A stretch of 20,864 bases of DNA from Haplomitrium mnioides (GCA_049999725.1 JBNGIS010035236.1:1-20864); one strand, 5' to 3'. Shown: positions 8,301 through 18,104, counted from the stretch's first letter. The notes: generated from the letters alone by a model not told the origin. Numbers and translations are program-made.

Positions 8301-9358
8301 CTTTGGAACCAAGTGGTGAAATGTGGCGGTCCAACTTCCAGTTTGAACATAGCGTCGGATGGCGCCATGCAGAGGAAAAGTCAACTTCGGACTCAACAGT
8401 CCAAAGAATCCTTCAGATTGGGTCCTCGGTCAACTTCGAATCGAAGTCAATGCGGCGGTCCAACTTCCAATTTGAAGATGGCGTTTAATAGCGCCCTGCG
8501 GAGGAAAAGTCAACTTCAAACTCAGCAATCAAAGGGATTGATCATACTCACCAGTCCGAGGAATCCTTTGGATGGGTTCGCGGTCAACTTCGGATCTAGG
8601 TCAGCGCGGCGGTCCAACTTCCACCTAGAAGACGGCGGCGAACGGCGTAACCTCGAAAACGTGGAGGCTCAAGAGCAAGTTGAGGGAACCTTCGGAAACA
8701 TGGCAGCTTGGGAGCAGTTCACAGATTACTGCAAATCAGTCCGCGGAATGCGTCGGGCAGTCAATCTTCAGAGTTGATCAACGGACCTAACGCTCTTCAA
8801 ACGCATCTCTTCAGATCTCTCTGCACAACATACCTCTTCGGACCCTGGCTTCGGATCTTCACCAAGCTTACTACATTGGAGCAATCAGGCTGGGTTCCAA
8901 TGGCCACGACCTCTTCGGGCACTACCTTCTTCTGATCCTCCTTCTGATTATTTCTTTGGATTCGACCTGCAGATCGGCGACTGCCTCACCTTCATTGGTT
9001 TACTAATGTGGACCATCCTACGACACGCCAACCACAAATCATGTCTCTTCAGGCACGCCCACTGGGGATCCACGCAAGACTCATCAGTTACTATCTCCGA
9101 CTTGTGTCGAGATCTCCCATGTTCAAATCAGCTTTCCAGACTCATCGGCATTGGGACCAACTTTTGATCTACACCGAGGTTGTCTTCCCCCGACCTGGCA
9201 GAACTTTGAAGATTACCGTTAACTTTGGACTAGCCCTTGACCATACAGACAGGTGTCATCGCGCTAAGAAACGATTGCTAATTGGAAAAACTGCCAAACA
9301 CCATGTGGAGGAAGGAGACGATCTTGAACAAGAAACGCTTTAGGGGAACAGGAGCATG

Positions 9359-9600
9359 AGGGGGGGTATAGATTGATGCGCTATGAAGTTTGAGGGGTTG
9401 ATGAATATGCAAAATTGAGGTGTGAAAGCAATCTNNNNNNNNNNNNNNNNNNNNNNNNNNNNNNNNNNNNNNNNNNNNNNNNNNNNNNNNNNNNNNNNNN
9501 NNNNNNNNNNNNNNNNNNNNNNNNNNNNNNNNNNGGGGGGGGGTATAGATTGAAGGGTTGATGAATATGCAAAATTGACGTGCAAAAGCAATCCTGGAGA
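9359..9600. repeat. Duplicated segment on both sides of the N gap
   Basis: GGGGGTATAGATTGA, GGGTTGATGAATATGCAAAA and GAAAGCAATCT-like sequence occur just left of the gap (9359-9434) and again just right of it (9535-9594). The 3' LTR has this segment only once (about 15418-15490). Either a local tandem duplication made the assembler stop, or two overlapping contig ends were scaffolded without being merged. Confidence 0.8.
9435..9534. other. Assembly gap, exactly 100 N
   Basis: One hundred N is a conventional placeholder for a gap of unknown size, so the true length of the 5' LTR is uncertain. Open frames crossing it (minus, 9340-9636 and 9381-9656) are artefacts. Confidence 0.99.
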
Positions 9601-10204
9601 GGAAGATGCAACGAGGGAGGGAGGATAGAATTCCATGGAAGATTCACGTGAAGCAAGTGGACTTGTGCAGGGGGCTAGCGGGGGTGGAGGTGAACTGGAG
9701 GGGCGCTGAGAATCATTGAGCGTGGAGCTCTAGAGGCTCAGACGATCCAAGTGTACTCATCACTACAGATGGACCAGCATTTGGAGGTGTATCACTACTT
9801 GAAGCTCAAGGGGGTTCTTTCTGTCTTGAATTCAAGAGAGGCTGCCTCAATCCCAAGGACGCTCGGAGTGAATCTTTGGTCTAATCTCTCAAGTGGAGCT
9901 AAGAGAGGAGTGGGTGCATTAGTGCCCGCATACTACGGAGAAGATCCATTCAAGGTTCGAGGTGGAGTGGGTGGCCAGCAGTCGAGAGGACTGTCTTCTA
10001 GAGGTGGAAGTTAAAGAAGACCTCTTCCGAGCCTGAGGAAGTAAATTTATGGCTTCTCGTGAAGGAAGTTGAAAAACTATCTGGACAAAGTACGTGGGTG
10101 AAGAATTGAAGGAAGGTTGGAGTTGCTGATTCGAGGTGGAGGGAAGTCTGTTGGAAAGCTCGGATCTTGGGACGTTGAAGGGCATACAATTTTGGTGGAA
10201 TGGA

Positions 10205-10249
10205 GCGTGTGTGTATGTGTGTCTATGTATGTGTGTGTGTGTGTGTGTT
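10205..10249 (+). repeat. GT microsatellite in the 5' LTR of C
   Basis: The run is interrupted GTGTGT with TATG inserts. The matching place in the 3' LTR (about 16145-16173) is a shorter, purer GT run, so the two copies have drifted in length. Confidence 0.9.
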
Positions 10250-11024
10250 AGTTTTGCATTCTGTTCGTATTTGTTGATTAGCACTACGAATTCGGAGTAT
10301 ACTTGTAGTTCAGATTGTTCAAAACCTAGAAAAACCCTGCGAATGGGAGCCAAAGCTATTGACATTACTTCTTGGCGTTTCAGATGTTGGACTTGGCTTC
10401 CATTTTGTATGCAAGGTCATTGGGTCCATTTTTTAATTTCTAAAATATATTTCGGACTACCCCCAAAAGTGCCTCGAACTTGTATGTGTGCATTTCAAAA
10501 TTGTGTGTGAATGAGCAAGAGTGACGTGGAAGTAATTGTTGATCAGTGGAAAGGCCTGTAAGGTGAAGAGGAGTTCCTTAGGACCTCAAAAAGATAGCTT
10601 GCAGCGGGGTCATCCCATAAACAAACCTGAACCCATGTTTTGTCTGCCCTTGCCTTTCAAAGTGGCACCTCTAGAGGTTAAGGCCTATAGGAGGAGTGTG
10701 ACCTGCATCTATTGGCATTGGAAGGAGGGCAGACAAGAGGCTTCTTAGAATTGGAGTATATGTGGATCGTTGAAATATTATGAAATATTTGTTGAGTCCT
10801 TTGATTTCAGCAAAAGAAGGTGTGTTGGCTGTGGGTGTGTGAATGCATGTGTTGTACTTTGGTTGTTATAAGGCGGTGTTGTAGTTACTCCAGAGTGGGT
10901 AAGTAGGAGTTGGGGTCAAATTGGTGCAAAGCCCCTCCCATAAAAGGTCTCGAAACACAAATCATCCCTTAAGTTGGTGTGCATCAGTCGGAAAAGAGAT
11001 AAGGGACTGACCTTAGGGCTAACA

Positions 11025-11182
11025 TACATTTTTTTGGCGATCACGGCAGGACGAAAGAGTTCTGGAAATTAACCTTGCATTAATTTGTTAAGTACAAAGT
11101 GGAGCAAAGAAAAGAATTCTGGAATTCTGGGAGCAGCTTAGCACCAGAAAGAAAAAGAATAAATAAATAAATAACCAACAAT
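11025..11182 (+). other. Leader of element C with arginine-tRNA-like primer-binding site
   Basis: Ten bases after the LTR end, TGGCGATCACGGCAGGACG starts at 11035. Its complement ends in CCA and has the layout of a tRNA 3' end. By memory it best resembles plant arginine tRNAs whose PBS starts TGGCGACCACAG, with several mismatches; the Asp-tRNA site TGGCGCCGTTGCC fits only at its first five bases. The rest of the leader holds an A-rich AATAAATAAATAA run (about 11158-11174) before the gag-like frame. Confidence 0.55.
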
Positions 11183-12292
11183 GAGGCGACATTCAAAGCA
11201 AAGCTGGTTTACTCAAGTTTGAGAGGAGGAGCACATACCTAGTGTAACTCTCTCGCTCTCTATGTCCAGAACTCTTGGGAGGAATTCAAGGGTCAATGTC
11301 TGATGAAGTTTGAGGAGAGTGAGACTCTCACCCAACTAGATCAGCTCAGAAAAAAGAGGGGTGAGACAATGCTCACATTCTTGGACAGGTTCAATAAGCT
11401 GGTTGTGCAGCTCCTATGGCAGCCCACCTCTGATATGTTGTTTGGCTGGTTCATGACAGCATTGAGGAGGAAAAAGAGAGCATGGATGGAGGTGGCCAAG
11501 CCCATGTGTTTCTGGGAGGCAGTTTAAAAGGCCCAGAGATGTGGGACCTATGAGGAGAGAAGACCAGCACCATCCAAGACAACAAAAGTAGCCAAGAAAA
11601 AGAAAGGTAAGCACCATTCTCAACGCAAACATCGGAGGAATAACTGGAGATGTGAAGAGTCAGATGAATGAGAGGACCAACTCCATGGGTACATGACATA
11701 TGTGGCAGAAGGACCAGCAAGAGATCAAGCTGACCCAACGGTCCTAACAAGACCAGACTGCAAGTCAGAATTCAGCAAATATATTGGTTCAGCTCGACCA
11801 AATTCAGATCTGAAATTCAGCAACGAGGTAGAGGTTGCAAACTCTACCTCAAAGCTGGTTTGTGCATATGAAGACCTGGAGGAGAAGGCAAGCTACCCTA
11901 CAACAACAAAGAACACATTGGAGGGAGAGGCCCACCCTATAGATGAAGAATTCAAGGAGGACTATTGTTGGTCTAGCCTTGAGTCAGTCTTAAAAGAGGA
12001 GTGGAAACCTACCCTTCCAAGTGAGTGTAGGCCTCAACCAGAAGACCCGATTGGGACAGATCAAGAGCAAGTCTTAAAAGGGGAGTGGGAAGCTGCCCTT
12101 TCACTTTTCGATGAATGCAGGCTTGCAGAAGAAGACCAAGGTGGGGCAGAGCAAGAGCAGGTCTTGAAAGGGGAGTGCTCCACCAACAACTTGCATGATG
12201 ACCAATGTGAAGACCAACGATATGTCGAGGCTGAAGTGCCCCACAAGATGAAGAGGAGGACCAGATTGGGGCAGACCTGGGGCAGGCCTTAA
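11183..12292 (+). pseudogene. Broken gag-like frame of element C with an acidic repeat tail
   Basis: One frame gives EATFKAKLVYSSLRGGAHT, a stop (11240-11242) where gag proteins usually have Trp, then ALYVQNSWEEFKGQCLMKFE, LRKKRGETMLTFLDRFNKLV and MLFGWFMTALRRKKRAWMEV up to PMCFWEAV. That is the layout of the capsid region of plant gypsy gag (W-EF...F, then RF..LV). Further stops lie at 11525-11527 and 11669-11671. A basic stretch (KVAKKKKGKHHSQRKHRRN) precedes the second of these. From 11693 to 12292 the frame is open for 199 codons and very acidic, with ~30-residue repeats around EQVLKGEW. No zinc knuckle or protease motif is visible. Confidence 0.72.
11984..12222 (+). repeat. ~90-bp coding repeats in the acidic tail
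   Basis: Copies start at about 11984 (ESVLKEEWKPTLPSECR), 12065 (EQVLKGEWEAALSLFDECR) and 12155 (EQVLKGECSTNN). DNA such as CAAGTCTTAAAAGGGGAGTG recurs. Units are about 81-90 bp, a multiple of three. The third copy is degenerate after its first 12 codons. Confidence 0.75.
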
Positions 12293-12973
12293 CAGAGGAG
12301 CTCTTCAATCTTGATTTGAGTAGTGGCAGCCTTCAAGACCAGCCACCTTATGTAGCTAAAAGAGATCCTCATCAAGTGGGACAGTGGAGGTTATCGGAGG
12401 TAGAAGGGTGCAACATCGAAGACCAGCAACCATCTGATGTTGAAACTCAACACCAACTAGTGGAGGAGGTGGACAATGTGGAAGGGTGGCCAACCACCTC
12501 AAGGGAGCTAACCTCGAGCCTTTGCAAAAATCTGCTCAATACAAAGGAGGCAGTTTTGTTATGTTACCACACCAGTCATGTGTAGTGATTATGTTTTTTC
12601 TTGTTTTGTTGGGCTACTTTTTGAGGGATTTTTTGTGTTGTCCCCAAAGTGGCACGAGGAAGGCCAACAGAGTGGCTTGAAGAAGAGGAACGAAAGGTGG
12701 CAGCCAAGAGGGCTGCAAATCTGGGCAAGCATCCAGCCTGAACCAGAATATGATGACTCATCTTTTGTGTGGGATCCAGGCTAGAGTTGGCCATTATGAT
12801 AGTGTAGGATTTTTGGTTTGGTTGTCTTGGCATTTTTAGTTTTTAGTTTTTTATTGGGTGAGTTGAGTTTTTACATGGCACTAGTAGCAGCCAGACCAAC
12901 TAAGGGGCAGCAAGCAAGGAAGGTCCAACAAGGTTAGAGGGAGGAAGGGTGTTTGCAAGGTCATTGCACAATT
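12293..12973 (+). other. Distal interior of element C, no recognisable protein
   Basis: After the stop at the end of the acidic frame, a shifted frame is open 12316-12585 (89 codons) and stays acidic (EDQQPSDVETQHQLVEEVDN), so it is probably the same protein after a frameshift. 12578-12784 is open too (FFVLSPKWHEEGQQSG and on) but matches nothing I recognise. The remainder to the polypurine tract is T-rich (TTGGTTTGGTTGTCTTGGC) and appears non-coding. Confidence 0.5.
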
Positions 12974-12983
12974 AAAAGGGGAG
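12974..12983 (+). other. Polypurine tract of element C
   Basis: AAAAGGGGAG is followed by TTA and the LTR start TGTCGGTCGG at 12987. Its place and strand show that C reads left to right, in agreement with the gag-like frame. Confidence 0.88.
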
Positions 12984-13769
12984 TTATGTCGGTCGGATGT
13001 TTTTGGGTTTTTTCTAAAATTGGTGGTTTTTGAGGTTCAAGTTTAGTCTATTGTTTTAGTTTATTATATTATATTTTTATATTATTATTATTCTATCCTT
13101 CCCTTCTCTTCCCTCTCTCCCCTTTCTTCTCTTCGTCTTATCTCTCCCTTTCCTTTTCCCTCTTTTCTCCTTGTTGTCACGGATCATGCACTTCAAGAGA
13201 GGAGCCATGTGGAATCGAGAGGAGTCAGATGCCAAAGAAATGCAAGCAGTGTGGTGCACATGGACTCGCAACAAATCAAGATAAAAGAAGGGCTGAGTGA
13301 GCGAGAAAGAGGGAGAGGAATTTCAGATGCAAAGGGAATGCAAGCAGCTGGAGGGACTGCAAAGCAAAATTGAGCACATAGGGAGAGGTTGATCGAGTGA
13401 GACGAGGATATATGCTGAAGATCGGACCAAGAGGAGGGGATCGGGGCTGGACAGATCGCAAATGAGGGATTGAGCAAAATGTGAGCGAGTCGAGCATGGG
13501 CTGCATGGAGGCTGTAAATCAAGCAAGGACGCGAGTAGGGAAGGATGAGGGCAGAAAGGATTCGAGGAGGAGAGAATGGTCACAGAAGATTGGCAGCAAA
13601 GATTTGTCGTAGCGGGATCGCTGCAACAAGGTGAATTCGCTAGAAGGGGGACATTGTGCAACCAAGCTGAATTCGTAGTAGGAGAGGAATCACGCAAAGA
13701 AGGGTTGGAATGAATTGAAAGGGAGGTAGCTACACTGAGGATGTAGGCACGGCAGACGTCGGAAACAGA

Positions 13770-13963
13770 CACTTCGAACGCAGCGAGTCCAAGAGAACCT
13801 TCGGAAATGTGGCAGCCTTGGAGAGTCCGAGAGAACCTTCGGAAACGTGGCAGCCTTGGAGGAGTCCATGGGAAACTTCAGAGACGTGGCGACTTTGGAG
13901 GAGTCCACGAGATACATCAGAAGTTACAACTTTGAAGGAGTCCGCAGGATACATCGGAAGGAG
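13770..13963 (+). repeat. 39-bp tandem repeat, first block in the 3' LTR of C
   Basis: This block is the counterpart of 7768-7962. Units begin near 13770, 13809, 13847, 13886 and 13925; one is a base short (TTGGAGAGTCC for TTGGAGGAGTCC), which shifts the plus-strand frame relative to the other LTR. Confidence 0.85.
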
Positions 13964-14190
13964 GTCAACTTCGAAACCAGGCGGTCAAATATGGCGGTCC
14001 AACTTCCACTTGGAAAGCGGCGGCAGACGGCGCAACTTCGGAAACATGGCAACCTCGCTGGAGTATGCGGGATTCTTTGAACTTGTCAGTCCACAGGATA
14101 TATTGAAAGGAGGTCAACTTTGGAACCAGGTCAGCGCGACGGTCCAACTTCCACCTTGTTGACAACGATGGGCGGCACAACTTTGGAAAC

Positions 14191-14346
14191 GTGGCAGCCT
14201 TGGAGCAATCCGTGGGAGACTTCGGAAATGTGGCACCCTTGGAGGAGTCCATGGGAAGCTTCAGAGACATCACAGCCTTGGAAGAGTTTGTGGGATACAT
14301 CACAAGGTACAACTTCGGAGGGGCTCGCAAGATACATCGGAAGGAG
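14191..14346 (+). repeat. 39-bp tandem repeat, second block in the 3' LTR of C (4 units)
   Basis: Units at 14191, 14230, 14269 and 14308 are each exactly 39 bp. The 5' LTR's second block (8183) has three, the last shortened, so one unit-sized difference exists between the LTRs. Confidence 0.85.
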
Positions 14347-16144
14347 GTCCAACTTCTAGTTTGAAGACGGCGCCTTGCAGAGGAAAAGTCAACTTTTGAC
14401 TCAGCAATCCGAGGGATTCTTTTGACTCACTAGTCCGAGGAATCCTTTGGATTGGGTCCACGGTCAAATTCAGATCTAGGTTAGCACGGCGGTACAACTT
14501 CCAGTTTGAAGATGGCATCGGACGGCGCCCTAAAGAGGAAAAGTCAACTTCAGACTCAGCAGTCCGAGGGATTCTTTGGACTCACTAGTCTGAGGAATCC
14601 TTTGGATCAGGTCTGCGATCAACTTTGGATCCAGTCAGCACAGCGGTTCAACTTCCACCTAGAAGATGGCAGCGGACGGCACAACCTCAGAAACGTAGCA
14701 GCTCGGGAGCAGGCTGAGGGAATCTTTGGAAACGTGGCAACTTGGGAGTAGTCCGAGGGAAATTGCGGATCAGTCCGTGGATTACTGCGGATTAGTCTAT
14801 AGAAAACGTCGGGCAGTCAATCTTTGGAGTTGATCAGCAGACCTAGCGCTCTTCGGACGCATCTCTTTGGATCTCTCTGCAAAACAGACCTCTTCGGACC
14901 CTAGCTTTGGATCTTTGCCAAGCTTACTACATCGGAGCAATCAGGCTGGGTTCCATCGGCCACAAACTCTTCGGGCACTACCTTCTTCTGATCCTTCTTC
15001 TAACTATTTCTTTGGATCCGACCTACAGATCGGTGACTGCCTCACTTTCATCGGTTTACTAATGTGAACCATCCTACAATGGGCCAACCGTAGATCGTGA
15101 CTCTTCAGGCATGCCCATTGAGAGTCCGCACAAGGCTCATCAATTACTATCTCCGACCTGCGCCGAGATCTCCCATGTTCAAATCAGCTTTCCTAAACTC
15201 ATCGTCATCGGGATCGACCTTCAATCTACACTGAGGTTGTCTTCCCCTGACCTAGCAGAACTTCGGAGATTATCGTTAACTTTGGACTAGCCCTCGACCA
15301 TACAGACAGGTTTCATCGCACTAAGAAACAATTGCTAACTTGAAAAACTTCCAAACACCATGTGGAGGAAGGAGACGATCTTGAACAAGAAACGCTTTAG
15401 GGGAATAGAAGCGCGGAAGGGGGGTATAGATTGATGCGTTGTGACATTGAAGGGTTGATGAATATGCAAAATTGAGGTGCGAAAGCAATCTCGGAGAGGA
15501 AAACGCAGCGAAGGAGAGAGGATAGAATTCCAAGAAAGATTCACATGAAGTGAGTGGACTTGTGAAAGGGGCTAGCGGGGGTGGAGGTGGACTGTAGAGG
15601 TGCTGAAAATCGCTGAGCATGGAGCTCTAGAAGCTCGGATGATCTAGGTGTACTCATCATTGCGGGTGGACCAACATTCGGAGGTGTATCGCTACTTGAA
15701 GCTGAAGGGGGTTCTTTCTGTCTTGAATTCGGGAGAGGCTGCCAAGGGGGGATCTTGGGGTTGTCTCAACATCGTTTGTGCAGGAGCATCAATCCCAGGG
15801 ACGCTCGGAGTGAGTCTCTGGTCTAATCTCTCAAGTGGAGCTAAGAGAGAAGTGGTTGCATTAGTGCCCGCGTACTACGGAGAAGATCCATTCAAGGTTC
15901 GAGGTGGAGTGAGTGGCCAGCAGTCGAGAGGACTGTCTTCTAGAGGTGGAAGTTAAAGAAGACCTCTTCCGAACCCGAGGAAGTAAATTCAGGGCTTCTC
16001 GTGAGGGAAGTTGAAAAACTATCTGGACAAAGTGTGTGGGTGAGGAATTGAAAGAAGGTTGGAGTTGCTAATTCGGGGAGGAGGGAAGTTTGCTAGAAAG
16101 CTCGGATCTTGGGACGTTGAAGAGCATAAAATTTTGGCGGAATG

Positions 16145-16173
16145 TTGTGTGTGTGTGTGTGTGTGTGTGTATG
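16145..16173 (+). repeat. GT microsatellite in the 3' LTR of C
   Basis: A nearly pure GT run, the counterpart of 10205-10249. Confidence 0.9.
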
Positions 16174-16945
16174 TTAGTTAGTTTTTCCTTCTGTTCGTAT
16201 TTCTTGATTAGCACTACGGATTCGGAGTATACCTGTAGTTCAGATTGTTCGGAAATTGGGAAAACCCTGCAAAAGGGGAGCCAAAGCTATTGACATTGCT
16301 TCTTGGCATTTCAGATGTTGGACTTGGCTTCCATTTTGTACGCAAGGTGACTGGGTCCATTTTTTGGTTCCTGAAATATATTTTAGACTACCACCAAAAG
16401 TGCATCAGACTTGTATCTGTGCATTTTGGAATTGTGAGTGAATGAGCAGGAGTGATATGGAAGTAATTGTTGATCAATGGAAAGGCCTGTAAGGTGAAGA
16501 GGAGTTTCTTAGGACCTCAAAGTGATAGCTTGCAGCGGGGTCATCTCATAAAAGAACCTGAACCCCTGTTTTGTTCGCCCTTGTCTTCCAAAGTGGCACC
16601 TCTGGAGGTTAAGGCCTGGAGGAGGGGTGTGGCCTGCATCTGTTGGCACCAGAAGGAGGGCAAGCCTGAGGCTCATTAGAATTGGAGTATATGTGGGCCA
16701 CTGAAATATTATTCGAGTCCTTTGGTTTCAGCGGAAGAAGGTGTGTTGGTTGTGGGTGTGTGAATGCGTGTGCTTTACTTTGGTTGTTGTAAGGCGGTGT
16801 TGTAATTTCTCTAGAGTAGGTACGTAGGAGTTGGGGTCAAATTGATGCAAAGCCCCTCCTAGAAAAGGTCCTAAAACACAAATCAACCTTTAAGTTGGTG
16901 TACATCGGTCGGAAAAGAGATAAGGGACCGACCTTAGAGCTAACA

Positions 16946-16950
16946 AAGTG
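16946..16950. repeat. Right target-site duplication of element C (AAGTG)
   Basis: Identical to 6995-6999, directly after the terminal CA of C. Confidence 0.95.
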
Positions 16951-17184
16951 GAACACTTTATGTTTTTTGCCCTCGTCCATAGTCACAAAACTTACCTTGA
17001 TAGGCAAAGTTTTAGCCTTGATTTTCTTCACAAAATGTAATAACATGAAATTTTTGGAACTTCCACAATCTGCCAACATTCTACGGAAATGCTCATCAAC
17101 CATACTATCTAGATGAAACAAGGTGCTTCTAATTCTTGTCAATATTTTAATGTCATTGGAACTAATCAAGCTCTCAGTAACCAC
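16951..17184 (-). pseudogene. Aspartic protease remnant of element B, right of the C insertion
   Basis: On the minus strand from 17184 the open frame reads TESLISSNDIKILTR, then MVDEHFRRMLADCGSSKNF, and VSFVTMDEGKKHKVFHF up to the insertion point. A has ILVDSGSSKNF at the active site; here the motif is D-C-G instead of D-S/T-G, a change expected to harm activity. The frame continues a few codons into C by chance. Linking it to the piece at 6999 gives the same order as in A. Confidence 0.82.
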
Positions 17185-17265
17185 TCGACTGTTTTTGTTG
17201 AGGTATGCGTTTACTTGATTTTCTTCTTCAACAATTTCTGCTTGAGCAAGAGTGCGTGGTCAACC

Positions 17266-18087
17266 TTATCGACATGGGAAAGTTGCAATCATGTGACCAA
17301 GTTGTCGACAATAAAAACATTCTCCACTTTGGGGTAGGTGCCTATGCTCTACATTGGTGAGTGCTACTCTTTGTGACACATCAATCTTCATGGGTACAAC
17401 CTCATTTAGTGGCATACGAGCATTTGGTAAAGCTTGTTGTGGACTTGGCCTAACTTTGGTAGTCGTTAGCAATGATTCATATAGTTTAACCATGCATATT
17501 GCTTCTTCTAGTTGAGAGAGCTCTCTCATTGTCACTTCCACTCTAATGCGAGGCTTCAATCCTCAAACAAAGCAATCTAAAGCTTCTCCCTTGTGTATAT
17601 TAGAAATTTGCGTAATGATATTCTGAAATTGCGTAACATAACTTCTTACTGTACCAAGTTGCTTCAATTCTTCTAAGTGATCTTTTACCACCTTTGGAGC
17701 ATTTAAAACCCTAGATTTTAGACTCATCACTTCTTTGAACTCTTGCCAAGAAGCAATTGGAGCAACAATTCTATGTTGAGCTTGCTCAATTTGATATCTC
17801 CACCAAGTTTTTGCCACTCTCTCCAATTGACTTGAAGCAAATAGAACTCTTTGACCATCCTCTTTTATGTTGGTAGCCTCAAAATATTACTCCTAATAGA
17901 TCAAGAAATTCTCATATGCACTAGGAATCGTCTTCCCATCGTATGTTTTTGGTTTGGAAAACTGCACATGACTTTATTCTTCTTGAAAATGTGCCCTTTT
18001 CCCCAATTGCTTTTGAACTTCTAGTAGGCAAGAAAGATGTTTAATTTGTTGTTGCATTGCTTGCATTCTCACTTCTTGATTTTCCAT
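17266..18087 (-). pseudogene. gag remnant of element B with a damaged zinc knuckle
   Basis: ATG at 18087-18085 opens MENQEVRMQAMQQQIKHLS, a Q-rich helix like A's. Stops follow (FQEE*, IY*E*YFE). Then from about 17826 come ERVAKTWWRYQIEQAQHRIV, KQLGTVRSYVTQFQNIITQI and, after one stop near 17560, GLKPRIRVEVTMRELSQLEE. The C-terminus reads ECFYCRQLGHMIATFPCR: a CCHC knuckle (C-x2-C-x4-H) in which the last Cys, four residues after His, is Phe. Gag with such a knuckle binds the element RNA during packaging. At least four stops make the copy inactive. Confidence 0.85.
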
Positions 18088-18104
18088 TGCACCAAGAAGA
18101 ACGT

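Larger units (their letters stand above)
7000..11024 (+). repeat. 5' LTR of element C (4025 bp including a 100-N gap)
   Basis: It begins TGTCGGCCAGATG and ends GACCTTAGGGCTAACA, matching the right copy at 12987-16945 throughout. In order it holds: an AT-rich start, a C/T tract (about 7096-7176), a purine-rich segment (7180-7760), a ~1-kb degenerate 39-bp repeat region (7768-8790), a TTCGGA-rich segment (8790-9250), the N gap (9435-9534), and a GT run (10205-10249). Differences from the other LTR are largely transitions, as expected from methylated plant repeats. Every longer open frame in it has diverged freely between the two LTRs. Confidence 0.93.
7000..16945 (+). mobile_element. Element C: large-LTR, short-interior non-autonomous LTR retrotransposon
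   Basis: The element starts TGTCGGCCAG and ends GAGCTAACA and is flanked by AAGTG on both sides. It has two long LTRs (7000-11024 and 12987-16945) around an interior of only 1962 bp. The interior has a PBS-like site at 11035, one broken gag-like frame (11183-12292), and a polypurine run AAAAGGGGAG at 12974-12983, so the element reads on the + strand. I find no protease, RT, RNase H or integrase motif in it, so its replication enzymes must have come from another element. Published large non-autonomous families (LARDs) also have long LTRs, but usually a longer non-coding interior. LTR mismatch is about 11% over the last ~280 bp, counted by hand. Confidence 0.93.
12987..16945 (+). repeat. 3' LTR of element C (3959 bp)
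   Basis: It begins TGTCGGTCGGATG and ends GACCTTAGAGCTAACA. It repeats the layout of the left LTR: C/T tract (13056-13174), 39-bp repeats (13770-13963 and 14191-14346), TTCGGA-rich segment, GT run. It has a 45-bp segment at about 15741-15785 that the 5' LTR lacks (near 9844), while the 5' LTR has the duplicated segment at its gap. Flanked on the right by AAGTG. Confidence 0.94.

Noticed and set aside
9340-9656. Two minus-strand frames across the N gap
   Set aside because: They depend on reading N bases as open codons.
10136-10510. 124-codon frame including a Cys/Val-rich run
   Set aside because: The run CVYVCLCMCVCVCVS is the translated GT microsatellite, and the right-LTR counterpart has diverged in length and sequence.
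7000-11024. Left copy of C treated as a solo LTR next to an unrelated one
   Set aside because: The flanking AAGTG copies match only across the whole 7000-16945 unit, and a PBS and polypurine tract lie between the two LTRs.
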